Shown here one piece after another: positions 25,890-33,432 of a DNA stretch of 64,000 bases. The notes under the pieces are model-generated. The model worked only from the letters and a program-made list of their open reading frames with translations, was not told the origin of the DNA and did no database searches. Positions within the stretch are counted from its first letter, which is position 1. Every line of letters starts with the position of its first letter. This DNA is from Gemmata massiliana (GTDB lineage Bacteria > Planctomycetota > Planctomycetia > Gemmatales > Gemmataceae), in assembly GCA_000531095.1 (NCBI GenBank), contig HG799466.1:88970-152969 (forward strand), given 5' to 3'. The translations under genes were made by a program, and so were the position numbers.

Positions 25890-27974
25890 TCACACTTCTG
25901 CGCGGACCGTCTTGCGGAAGATCGTGTCTTCGCGGTACATCCACTCACCGCGTTTGAGCAGTCGTTCGCGCACGTCGTCGGGCAGTTCCGGATTGCGAAG
26001 TGCGTCGAGGTTCTCTTCCAGGTATTCCATCGTTGACGGTGCTGTGAAGCACGCCGACACGCCGGGCGTGTTCAGTGTGTACCGGAAGCAATCACTCGGA
26101 CGGAACGACGGATCGAGCAACCGGCCGTAGCACGTGTTGTTGAACGTGAAGATCGACGTGCCGCGTTCTTGCGCGAATGGGAATACTTCGGTTTCTGCTT
26201 TCCGGTGTGCGGCGCTGTGGCGCACCATGACCGGGTTCCAACCCTCAAGAATCGCGTCGCGGGCGATCCCGCGGTTGTGAGTCGAAAGCCCGAACACTTG
26301 CACCAGACCGTCCCGTTTGAGTGCTTCGAGTTCCTCGAGCACGTCGGGTGTGATCCGGCGCCACGACTGCGTCCAGAAGATCAGGAAGATGCTGAGGCGC
26401 TCCAGTTTCATATTGCGTAGCGCACGCTCCACGTCTTTGCGGATCTTCGCCGGGTCCGCCTCGAAGGTGCCCACTAGCATGTGAACCCCGCGCCGGTCGC
26501 TCGGCGAGAGCCGCGTCATGAACCGCGTGAGCGTGGCGTAGTTCGGCTCCCAGAAGAACAGGTTCACCCCCTGCTCCGCCGCCCGCACGTACCCCTCTAC
26601 GGGCAAGCCGTAGTGCCCGGACACGCCGAGGGGCGATACGATCGGCCCACCGGGTCCAATTTGTCGCGGGCGCACGAGCGTAATTGGCAGCAAAGCCAGC
26701 GGTTCCGCGGCCACACGCGGAGTTGCGGGCGGCTTCCAGGATGTTTCGGGTGCGAGTTTCCACACCGGAACGCGGCACATCTTCGCGGCTCGCGATAGCA
26801 CAAACCAGGACGTTTCAAGCGTGGGAGTTTCGACCAGTTCTTTAGCACGATCAGGCGTCAGTGCCGCTGCGCGTGCGTGCGGGTGATCCGGAGTAAATGG
26901 CGGCGCGACGTAAAGGTTCGATGGAGAAATGTCGGACTTCAGTCGCTCCAATTCCGCGCGGACGTCTTCCGCGGGAAACGCTTCACCCGCCTGCGCCGCG
27001 GCCCACACGTGTGCAGTTGTCTGAGAGTATCCCGGAAGCGTTTCCAGTAAGGGCAAAAGTGTTGCCGGACGGCACAGAATAAACTTCGCAACTTCTTCAA
27101 TGCGATCGAGTTCGACGCCGCGTGTGAGTGCATCGAGCACGGGTGCGGTGTCCTCACGCGGGTCGCCGAGCGAGCCGATTGCCCCCTCCCATTGCTCCGG
27201 GGTACCGTCTTCACGCAGCGCGAGAATCACCCATGCTCGAACGCGCTCATCGGGGTGGTTCACGAGGCGAACGAGCGTGTTGAGCACGGCGCGTCGACCG
27301 ATCTGGCCGAGCAGTTCCAGGTTCCGCGCGAGTACCGCGGGATCCCAGTCCCAGAACGGGCACCACGATTGCGGATCGTTCGTGGTTCGCTCGGCGGGTA
27401 CATCGCCCGTCCAGCTATAGAGCAGGTAGTCGCAGAGTCGGGTCGCGTGTGGTGCGGGGGTGAGTAGAAGACCGAGCACACGTTCCCGGTTACCCAGATC
27501 GCGCCCCCATTCTTCGAGCCACTGTCCGAGTGCGTAACGCACCCGCCAGTGCGGATCGTTCGATGCGGGTACCAACAGTTCGCGTTGCTCACCTTCAGCC
27601 AGTGCGTTCACAGCCGCCCGGCGCACCTGCCAAAACGGGTCCGTGGTAAGCAGCCGAACCAGTTCCCGACTCGTGCCGGGGACCATCTTTCGCCGAACCA
27701 ACTCGCCCGCGGCCAGAATCCGAATACTCGGGTGCGGGCTACTTAGTGCGCGCACAATCGCATCGCGCACGATCGATGAATCATCATTTTCGAGGCTCCG
27801 AACCGCCGCGCTCGCTGCAGTCGCGCTCGTTTCGCGGTTCAGCAGCAGTTCGACCAACCCCTCCCGTTCGGTCACTTCTGTTGTGCCCCGAAACGACTCG
27901 GCCGCGGCCGTGTTCAGGTCCGGGTCGAGCAGGGTGTAGGTGCGGGCCAGTGGGTGATCGTTTGGAACGCGCAT
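25890..27974 (-). CDS. HEAT-repeat protein fused to a degenerate aldo/keto-reductase-like barrel
   Basis: A 694-residue cytosolic protein. Residues 30-360 are HEAT repeats (DDSSIVRDAIVRALSSPHPSIRILAAGEL, DPFWQVRRAAVNAL, DERVRAWVILAL). Residues 440-690 resemble an aldo/keto reductase: SPLGVSGHYGLP, then EPNYA where the family's catalytic Tyr sits, and a late VSACFTAPSTMEYLEENLDAL similar to the AKR nucleotide loop. The catalytic Asp, Lys and His positions are not conserved (FFWEPNYA, LVGTF, IFLIFW), so normal reductase activity is doubtful. Divergent from the reverse transcriptase gene with only 70 bp between starts, so they may share control. The ATG at 27974 was chosen; 68 upstream codons overlap the RT start region. 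Confidence 0.75.
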   Translation of the reverse strand: MRVPNDHPLARTYTLLDPDLNTAAAESFRGTTEVTEREGLVELLLNRETSATAASAAVRSLENDDSSIVRDAIVRALSSPHPSIRILAAGELVRRKMVPGTSRELVRLLTTDPFWQVRRAAVNALAEGEQRELLVPASNDPHWRVRYALGQWLEEWGRDLGNRERVLGLLLTPAPHATRLCDYLLYSWTGDVPAERTTNDPQSWCPFWDWDPAVLARNLELLGQIGRRAVLNTLVRLVNHPDERVRAWVILALREDGTPEQWEGAIGSLGDPREDTAPVLDALTRGVELDRIEEVAKFILCRPATLLPLLETLPGYSQTTAHVWAAAQAGEAFPAEDVRAELERLKSDISPSNLYVAPPFTPDHPHARAAALTPDRAKELVETPTLETSWFVLSRAAKMCRVPVWKLAPETSWKPPATPRVAAEPLALLPITLVRPRQIGPGGPIVSPLGVSGHYGLPVEGYVRAAEQGVNLFFWEPNYATLTRFMTRLSPSDRRGVHMLVGTFEADPAKIRKDVERALRNMKLERLSIFLIFWTQSWRRITPDVLEELEALKRDGLVQVFGLSTHNRGIARDAILEGWNPVMVRHSAAHRKAETEVFPFAQERGTSIFTFNNTCYGRLLDPSFRPSDCFRYTLNTPGVSACFTAPSTMEYLEENLDALRNPELPDDVRERLLKRGEWMYREDTIFRKTVRAEV

Positions 27975-28044
27975 CGGTGCTTGAGATATTGCGAGGAGTG
28001 GGCTACCTTCTATGCACTTATCGAGGGTACGAAGAGGATTCGCA

Positions 28045-29592
28045 ATGTCCGCTCCACGATCCGCCCCGGCGTGGCTGCTCCTGCCACTACCCGCGAACGC
28101 GGACGCCGACGCCGGCCTGATCGCGACCATCGAACAGCACTGCGCTAAGTTACCCGGAACGTTCAAGGCGCTCCACACCGCACTCGATCGGGTTCGTGCC
28201 CTCGCGAGTTACGAACCGGCCGTGAACCGGGCGAACGAGCTGATTTGGACGCAATTCGACGCGCTCCTCGAAGCCCCCGACAAAAAGGCCCGACTCGAAT
28301 TCGTTCGCTACGCCCGCGAGCACCTGCCGGAGCGCGCCTGCGCCCGCGTGCTCCGGCGCCTGGCGAAAGACGCGGACATGGAAGTGCGCCGGACCGTGAT
28401 CCGGGCCGTGCGCAAAGCGAAAATCGAAGAAGTCGCCGTCCCCACCCAGAAGGACGGCGACTGGAACCCGACGGGGTGGCTCCTCCCGAGCGAGGAGTTG
28501 AAGATCACCCGGCACAAGCCCGGCACGCGCACCCAGGAACGTAGCGGAGTGCCGATCCTCGGCAAACTCAAGGACGTGCGGAAGCTACTGAACATCAAAT
28601 CACCGAACCAGCTCGGGTTCTTCCTGCTCGCGAGCGATCATAATAACGGCCCGTACAGCACGCACACGATTCCCAAACGCGACGGCACCGACCGGATGAT
28701 TTGCGCCCCCAAGAAACAGTTGAAGTGGGTGCAGAAGCAGATTCTGAAGCACATTTTGAGCAAGATTCCGCCGCACCCGGCCGCGCACGGGTTCGTCAAC
28801 GGGCGCTCCACCGTGAGCAACGCGACGCCCCACGTCGGCGCGGAACTGATCGTAAAATTTGACCTCAAGGACTTCTTCCCCACGATCCACTACTTCCGCG
28901 TGATGGGGCTGTTCGCGAGCCTCGGGTACCCGGTCGATAATTGCATGTTTGGTACGAAGGACGAAGCCAAACAGGTCGCCCCTGTACTCGCGCGCCTGTG
29001 CTGTTACACGCCCGACCCCACGCAATGGGGCACCGCGACGCTCCCGCAAGGCGCGCCCACCTCCCCCGCGATCTCGAACCTCGTGTGCCGGCGGCTCGAC
29101 GCGCGCCTTACGGGTTTGGCCAAAGCCAATAAGGGCACGTTCACGCGCTACGCGGACGACCTCACCTTTTCGTTCCCGAATGCCGAGGGACTGAAACTCG
29201 GGCGGTTCCGCTGGTGGGTGGATCAACTGTGTCAGCACGAAGGGTTCGTGGTGAACCAGGAGAAGTTCCGCGTTATTCGCGACTCCCAGCGCCAGGTGGT
29301 GACCGGGATCGTGGTGAACGACGCCCTCCGGGTGCCGCGTGAACTGCGGCGCGAGTTGCGTGCGATCCTCCACAACTGCGCGACGCACGACATCGAATCG
29401 CAAGCGAAGCGGCACCCGAAGTTCAACGGCAACGTCGCGGCGTTCACGCAATACCTGCGCGGGATCGCGGCTTACTTGAACATGGTGCAACCCGAGCAAG
29501 GTGGTGCCCTGCTCCGCCGCGTCAACGAGTTACTCGGCGGACCGATCGGTGACAGCGACGAAACACCGGACGCGAAAGCGGGTGACGAATGA
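28045..29592 (+). CDS. Retron-type reverse transcriptase with HEAT-like N-terminal extension
   Basis: A 515-residue RNA-directed DNA polymerase. The RT domain covers about 185-450: NATPH at 259-263 (the retron NAxxH element), catalytic FDLKDFFP with Asp273, QGAPTSP at 335-341, YADD at 369-372 and VTG at 419-421 (the retron VTG element). The first 180 residues include helical HEAT-like text (RVLRRLAKDADMEVRRTVIRAV, 101-122), an unusual extension. DGR polymerases usually have SQ rather than SP in the Q-G motif, which argues against that class. The ATG at 28045 has AGAGGA upstream. The stop overlaps the start of a SUMF1 protein (ATGA), so the two are translationally coupled. I see no msr-msd-like region in the 70 bp upstream. 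It could be an uncharacterised retron-like or defence RT. Confidence 0.88.
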   Translation: MSAPRSAPAWLLLPLPANADADAGLIATIEQHCAKLPGTFKALHTALDRVRALASYEPAVNRANELIWTQFDALLEAPDKKARLEFVRYAREHLPERACARVLRRLAKDADMEVRRTVIRAVRKAKIEEVAVPTQKDGDWNPTGWLLPSEELKITRHKPGTRTQERSGVPILGKLKDVRKLLNIKSPNQLGFFLLASDHNNGPYSTHTIPKRDGTDRMICAPKKQLKWVQKQILKHILSKIPPHPAAHGFVNGRSTVSNATPHVGAELIVKFDLKDFFPTIHYFRVMGLFASLGYPVDNCMFGTKDEAKQVAPVLARLCCYTPDPTQWGTATLPQGAPTSPAISNLVCRRLDARLTGLAKANKGTFTRYADDLTFSFPNAEGLKLGRFRWWVDQLCQHEGFVVNQEKFRVIRDSQRQVVTGIVVNDALRVPRELRRELRAILHNCATHDIESQAKRHPKFNGNVAAFTQYLRGIAAYLNMVQPEQGGALLRRVNELLGGPIGDSDETPDAKAGDE

Positions 29593-30566
29593 AACCCGAC
29601 GACGAAGACGAAACCCCGAGCACGGACGACGGTGCGCAGTTCCCGTCCGCGAAGGCCATCGGCGAACTGGAAGCTCTCACCAAGAAGAAAGCGAGCGCGG
29701 CCCGTGCGCTCGCGGCTTGGAAGATCGTCACCGCAGCGTCCACCAATTCCGACGCGCACGCGGTCATGGATTTCGCACGCGACCACGAACTGGTCCAGCC
29801 GTGTGAGCACACCGACCCCACGACGCGCGCGAACCTGAGCTGGGTGAACCCGATCGACGGCTCCCAGATGATCTGGATACCCGCGGGCAAATTCACTTAC
29901 GGCACGGGGGGCGAATCCGCCTACTGCGCCGGGTTCTCACTCGCGCGGTGGCCGGTCACCAACGAACAGTACGCTCAATTCATCGCCGAAACCGGCTACG
30001 AGCCGGATCAGGCGCACCCGGACTACGACGCCTACCTCTCGAACTGGACCAGCACCGGCCCGCCCAAAGGTAAGGAGAAGCACCCGGTCACGTTCGTGTC
30101 GCTGTTCGATACGTTCGCGTACTGCAAGTGGGCCGGGCTGATAATCCCGACGGAGTGGATGTGGGAGAAGGCCGCACGCGGAACCGACGGGCGGCCGTAT
30201 CCGTGGGGTACGGGAGCGTCCGGGAACAAGAAACTCGCGCACGTAGAAGCCGCCTCTACGTGCGAGGTGGGCAAGTTCTCACACGTCCGCTCGCCTTACG
30301 GCTGCGAGGAGCTAACCGGGAATGTCTCGGAGTGGTGCCAGCCGGCGGCGCCGAAAGCCGCGATCGGCGATTTCCCTCCCCTGAACCCGGTCGTTTCGGT
30401 CCCCGGCCCCAGCGAAACAGTTGAGACGGGCGTTCGTGGGGCGTGCTACCTGCGCACATCGGCAGAATCGATGAAGAGCAACCACCGCCGGAACCTCTCG
30501 GTCGCTCGGCGCAACCAGTGGGTTGGCTTCCGTCCCGCGTGTGTGCTCCCTGTGCGTCCGGCTTAA
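29589..30566 (+). CDS. SUMF1/FGE-fold protein coupled to the reverse transcriptase
   Basis: A 325-residue protein. An acidic N-terminal helical part (1-75) is followed by a SUMF1 (formylglycine-generating enzyme, C-type-lectin-like) domain at about 88-318: MIWIPAGKFTYGTG, RWPVTNEQYAQFI, PTEWMWEKAARGTDGRPYPWG, ELTGNVSEWC and a final RRNQWVGFRPA. True FGEs have a cysteine pair after R-G-G-S; here the sequence is RGACYLRTSAESMKSNHRR, without the pair, so oxidase activity is unlikely and ligand binding is more plausible. The start codon overlaps the RT stop by four bases. DGR target proteins often use this fold, but I find no second copy of the C-terminal segment nearby. It ends just before a palindromic repeat and a convergent gene. 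Confidence 0.88.
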   Translation: MKPDDEDETPSTDDGAQFPSAKAIGELEALTKKKASAARALAAWKIVTAASTNSDAHAVMDFARDHELVQPCEHTDPTTRANLSWVNPIDGSQMIWIPAGKFTYGTGGESAYCAGFSLARWPVTNEQYAQFIAETGYEPDQAHPDYDAYLSNWTSTGPPKGKEKHPVTFVSLFDTFAYCKWAGLIIPTEWMWEKAARGTDGRPYPWGTGASGNKKLAHVEAASTCEVGKFSHVRSPYGCEELTGNVSEWCQPAAPKAAIGDFPPLNPVVSVPGPSETVETGVRGACYLRTSAESMKSNHRRNLSVARRNQWVGFRPACVLPVRPA

Positions 30567-30575
30567 AAGTTCCCC

Positions 30576-30659
30576 ATTCCAGAGTTCCAAGTTCCAGCAG
30601 TTCCAAACCTGAAGCGCCGTACTTCGTTTTTTGGAACTCTGGAACTTGGAACTGCTGGA
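30576..30659. repeat. Inverted repeat of TTCCAAGTTCCAG family between convergent genes
   Basis: Arms of about 29 bp at 30576-30604 and 30631-30659, built from TTCCAGAGTTCCAAGTTCC and TTCCAGCAG words. A related element is at 63139-63233. It lies between the SUMF1 gene and the convergent PQQ gene; the hairpin with the T6 stretch near 30626-30631 may terminate rightward transcripts. Confidence 0.8.
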
Positions 30660-30675
30660 ACTCAAGTGTTCCGGT

Positions 30676-32004
30676 TCACTTCTCTTCGATGCAGTACAGG
30701 TACTTTTCGCCGCGCAAGAACAACTGTTTGCCCACCGCGACGGGCGAAGCATCAATGAGATCGTTGAGCTTGTTCACCGACAGGACGTCCACACTGTCGC
30801 CCGCCTTGAGCACCACTGTTGCCCCGTTACGGTCGACGAAATACACGCGACCCGCAGCCGTGATCGGCGAAGCGTAGAAGCTCCTCACGGTTGGGAGTTG
30901 CTCCTTCTCGACAATGGCCTTACCCGTTTTCGCGTCGAGCACGGTGAGTAGTGCGTCGTTCGCTTGAGTGAAGTAGAGGGAGTCGCCGACGAGAACCGGC
31001 GACGGCACGTAGGGCGTCCCGGCCGGGTAGCGCCAGTTCACTTTGCCCTTCGTGCCGAGGTCGCCGGTGGACGCGAGCGGCACGGAGAGAGCCATGTACC
31101 CTCGATACCCGCTCACGCAGATGACCGAATCGCCGAATTTTACCGGGGACGGGATCGGGTTCACGGTCATGCCGGCACATTCCCAGATGACCGCACCCGT
31201 CGCCAAATCGTAGCTGCGAACGCGCGTCGTGCCGTTCGTAATTACTTGTGTCTTCCCGCCGTGTTCGACGACATAGGGCGTCGACCAGGTGGTCTTCTCT
31301 TCGCGCTTCACCACCCACTTCGTTTTGCCGGTGGCCGTATCGAGGCAATGCAATTTGGAGTCTGCCTCCTGGTCGAAGTTCAGGAGCAGCGCGTCCCCGT
31401 GTACGACCGGCGTGACGGCCTCGCCCCACCCGAGCCGCGTGTGCATGCGCCCCAAATCCGTGCGTTCCCACTTCACGTTGCCGTCGAAGTCCAGGCAGTA
31501 CGTTCCGAACGACCCGAACGACACGTACAAGAACTTGCCGTCGGTGGTAGGCGAACCAGCCGCGTAGGAGTGCGTCGCGTGGTGCCCCTCGTGCGGAACC
31601 ATTTCGGCAACGAGCTTCTCCCACAGTTTCTTGCCGCTAGTTCGATCAAAGCACATTACGAAAAACTTGTGGAAGTTCGTCGGCGGATCGGTCTTCACGT
31701 CGAATCGTGTGTCCGGCTTGGGCATCTCTTCGGGCTTCGCCTTGCGATCGGTCTTCACCGCGGTCAGCACGAACACGCGGTCGCCCCAGACGATCGGCGT
31801 GGCCGACCCGCGCCCGGTCAGTTCCGCCTTCCACGAAATGTTGGTCTTCGCGTCCCACTTCACGGGCGGATTCGCCCGCGGAGCGGAGCCGTCGGCGTTC
31901 GGCCCGCGCCAGTGGTGCCAGTTCTGTTCCTTCTCTTTCTCGAAGTCCGCGGCGCGAACGGTCGGGACCGACAGAATCAGAGCGATTGCAGCGAAACGGT
32001 ACAC
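30676..32004 (-). CDS. Secreted PQQ-type beta-propeller protein
   Basis: A 442-residue periplasmic protein with a signal peptide (1-18, TVRA-A) and a quinoprotein-like beta-propeller. Typical blades are NWHHWRGPNADGSAP near the N-terminus, RTSGKKLWEKL, DFDGNVKWER, DTATGKTKWVV, DLATGAVIWECAGM and DAKTGKAIVEK, each with the (D/N)-x-x-T-G-x-x-x-W pattern. In planctomycetes such proteins are abundant; whether PQQ is bound is uncertain because no dehydrogenase calcium/Asp motif stands out. A GTG start at 32004 has the strong GGAGG box. It is a single gene. Confidence 0.88.
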   Translation of the reverse strand: MYRFAAIALILSVPTVRAADFEKEKEQNWHHWRGPNADGSAPRANPPVKWDAKTNISWKAELTGRGSATPIVWGDRVFVLTAVKTDRKAKPEEMPKPDTRFDVKTDPPTNFHKFFVMCFDRTSGKKLWEKLVAEMVPHEGHHATHSYAAGSPTTDGKFLYVSFGSFGTYCLDFDGNVKWERTDLGRMHTRLGWGEAVTPVVHGDALLLNFDQEADSKLHCLDTATGKTKWVVKREEKTTWSTPYVVEHGGKTQVITNGTTRVRSYDLATGAVIWECAGMTVNPIPSPVKFGDSVICVSGYRGYMALSVPLASTGDLGTKGKVNWRYPAGTPYVPSPVLVGDSLYFTQANDALLTVLDAKTGKAIVEKEQLPTVRSFYASPITAAGRVYFVDRNGATVVLKAGDSVDVLSVNKLNDLIDASPVAVGKQLFLRGEKYLYCIEEK

Positions 32005-32056
32005 GTGAACCTCCGGTTAGGAGCCGGTGCGACTTAGTGGGAGTGTACGCGAGTGC

Positions 32057-32581
32057 TCAGTGGCGAGAAAGGTACGCGAGCGCCCGGCTCACGCAATCTT
32101 CAAATGAAAGCGCGCCGGTATCGAGCGTGAGTCGCGGAACGGTGAGCGGTACGGCCGCGGCCCTCACGCCCGCGTACATCTCCGGCGTGCGGTTCCCCGC
32201 GGGGTGCGTACCCGCGCGGTGGTCCACTTCGAGCCGAGCACGGGCCACCGTATCTGAGCATGCGCACTCAATAACCTGAAGCGGCTGGTTGAGCGATCCG
32301 GCCAGGGCGATTGGTGCGTCGAGTTGTCCCAGTTTGCTGAACGTGCGCCCGTCGAGAAAGACGGCGCGCCCCGGATCGGCCCTGAGAATGTAGTCGGCCG
32401 CACGGTACACCGCGGACATCGCGATTTCGTCCTGCGCGGCCGAATAATCGAGCACACTTGGTGCAAAGAGTGCGGCCCGAACCACATCCTTGCTCAGCAC
32501 CACACCACCGAGAGCCTCTGCAAGACGTGAGGCGAGCGTACTTTTCCCACTACCGGGCAAGCCGGCCATTGCAATCAGCAC
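32057..32581 (-). CDS. P-loop kinase-like ATPase (AAA_33 type)
   Basis: A 174-residue small P-loop protein. Walker A is GLPGSGKST near residue 7, then LSKDVVRAALF (the substrate-binding segment of zeta-toxin/adenylylsulfate-kinase-like enzymes) and AVFLDGRTFSK as the Walker B-like strand. The family phosphorylates small molecules or nucleotides; the substrate is unknown. The frame starts with GTG at 32581; a downstream ATG (32569) would delete the first strand, so the GTG is preferred. It follows the PQQ gene's start by 52 bp on the same strand, but a shared promoter is not evident. Confidence 0.8.
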   Translation of the reverse strand: MLIAMAGLPGSGKSTLASRLAEALGGVVLSKDVVRAALFAPSVLDYSAAQDEIAMSAVYRAADYILRADPGRAVFLDGRTFSKLGQLDAPIALAGSLNQPLQVIECACSDTVARARLEVDHRAGTHPAGNRTPEMYAGVRAAAVPLTVPRLTLDTGALSFEDCVSRALAYLSRH

Positions 32582-32732
32582 CCCGCGTCCTCGCGTGAAT
32601 CCACAGCTCCCGCAGGTCGAAGCCGACCGTGCCTAATCAGAGACGGTTCACTCCGCCCAGAAATTTCCTCAAAATCCGAGCAGAGTACAGATCGGGTGTC
32701 AGACTGCGAGATTGCTGTGTTTCGTGATGTGC

Positions 32733-33284
32733 TCAGCGGTCGAGGGCGGCTGTGATGCGCGGAAGGGCTGCTGCGAGGCCCGCGTCGATTTCCTCTTTCG
32801 CGCGCCGCTGTTTGTCGGCCTCGGTCATCGGGGCCACGGCCGCTACAGGGACCGGCGCCGGGGCCGGAACCTTATTCAGAAATGCAGTGAGTTTCGCGAC
32901 GTCCGCGAACCCAACGTGCCGGCCGATCACTTTCCCCTCCGCGGTGGCCAGAACCAGCGTGGGGAAGCTCTCGATCCCGAGTTTGTCGGTCAATTGCTGG
33001 TACTTTTGGGCATCGATCTTTACCGGAATGAACTGCTCGTTGAGCAGTTTCACGACCTTCGGATCGCGGAACGTGGTCGCGTCGAGCTTCTTGCACCAGA
33101 AGCACGATTCGGTCCCGAAATCGAGCAGCAGCGCGCGGCCGGTTTCAGTCGCTTCCTTCCGCGCCGCGGCGAAATCAGTGCGCCATTTCACGTCTTGGGC
33201 TGATACTGAGCCGGACAAACCCAAGAGCATCGCAAACGACACGAAGGCCCAAACGACCGGTCCCGAGAACAGCATTCGCGACAT
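32733..33284 (-). CDS. Periplasmic thioredoxin-like protein
   Basis: A 183-residue secreted thioredoxin-fold protein. Signal peptide 1-29 (ending SVSAQ) is followed by a thioredoxin domain with redox motif CFWCKK (about 61-66) and cis-proline in SFPTLVLATAEGK. A Pro/Ala hinge and a charged helix (MTEADKQRRAKEEID) form the C-terminus. The family reduces disulfides or delivers electrons in the periplasm. An upstream in-frame ATG at 33293 exists, but the AAGGA box is better placed for 33284. It is divergent from the oxidoreductase gene. Confidence 0.85.
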   Translation of the reverse strand: MSRMLFSGPVVWAFVSFAMLLGLSGSVSAQDVKWRTDFAAARKEATETGRALLLDFGTESCFWCKKLDATTFRDPKVVKLLNEQFIPVKIDAQKYQQLTDKLGIESFPTLVLATAEGKVIGRHVGFADVAKLTAFLNKVPAPAPVPVAAVAPMTEADKQRRAKEEIDAGLAAALPRITAALDR

Positions 33285-33432
33285 GTGCGGCATCCTTGCG
33301 CGCGTTTCCGAACGCGCGGGGAATAGCCGCCCCTCGTACCCGGGTCAACCCGAACTACCCGGTCCGCGCATTCCCTTCCGCGCGCGAACCGGGTAAAAAG
33401 AAGGTACCCTCCGTGCCCGATTAGGGACTGAC

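Noticed and set aside
25717-25944. N-terminal extension of the protease with PRAEGRR repeats
   Set aside because: The extension is encoded by a non-coding tandem repeat, and the hydrophobic signal begins at the internal ATG (25716).
29589-30566. Canonical diversity-generating retroelement (variable protein plus template repeat)
   Set aside because: I found no second, A-mutated copy of the SUMF1 C-terminal segment between or around the genes, and the RT has the Q-G-x-x-x-S-P box rather than a DGR-type motif.
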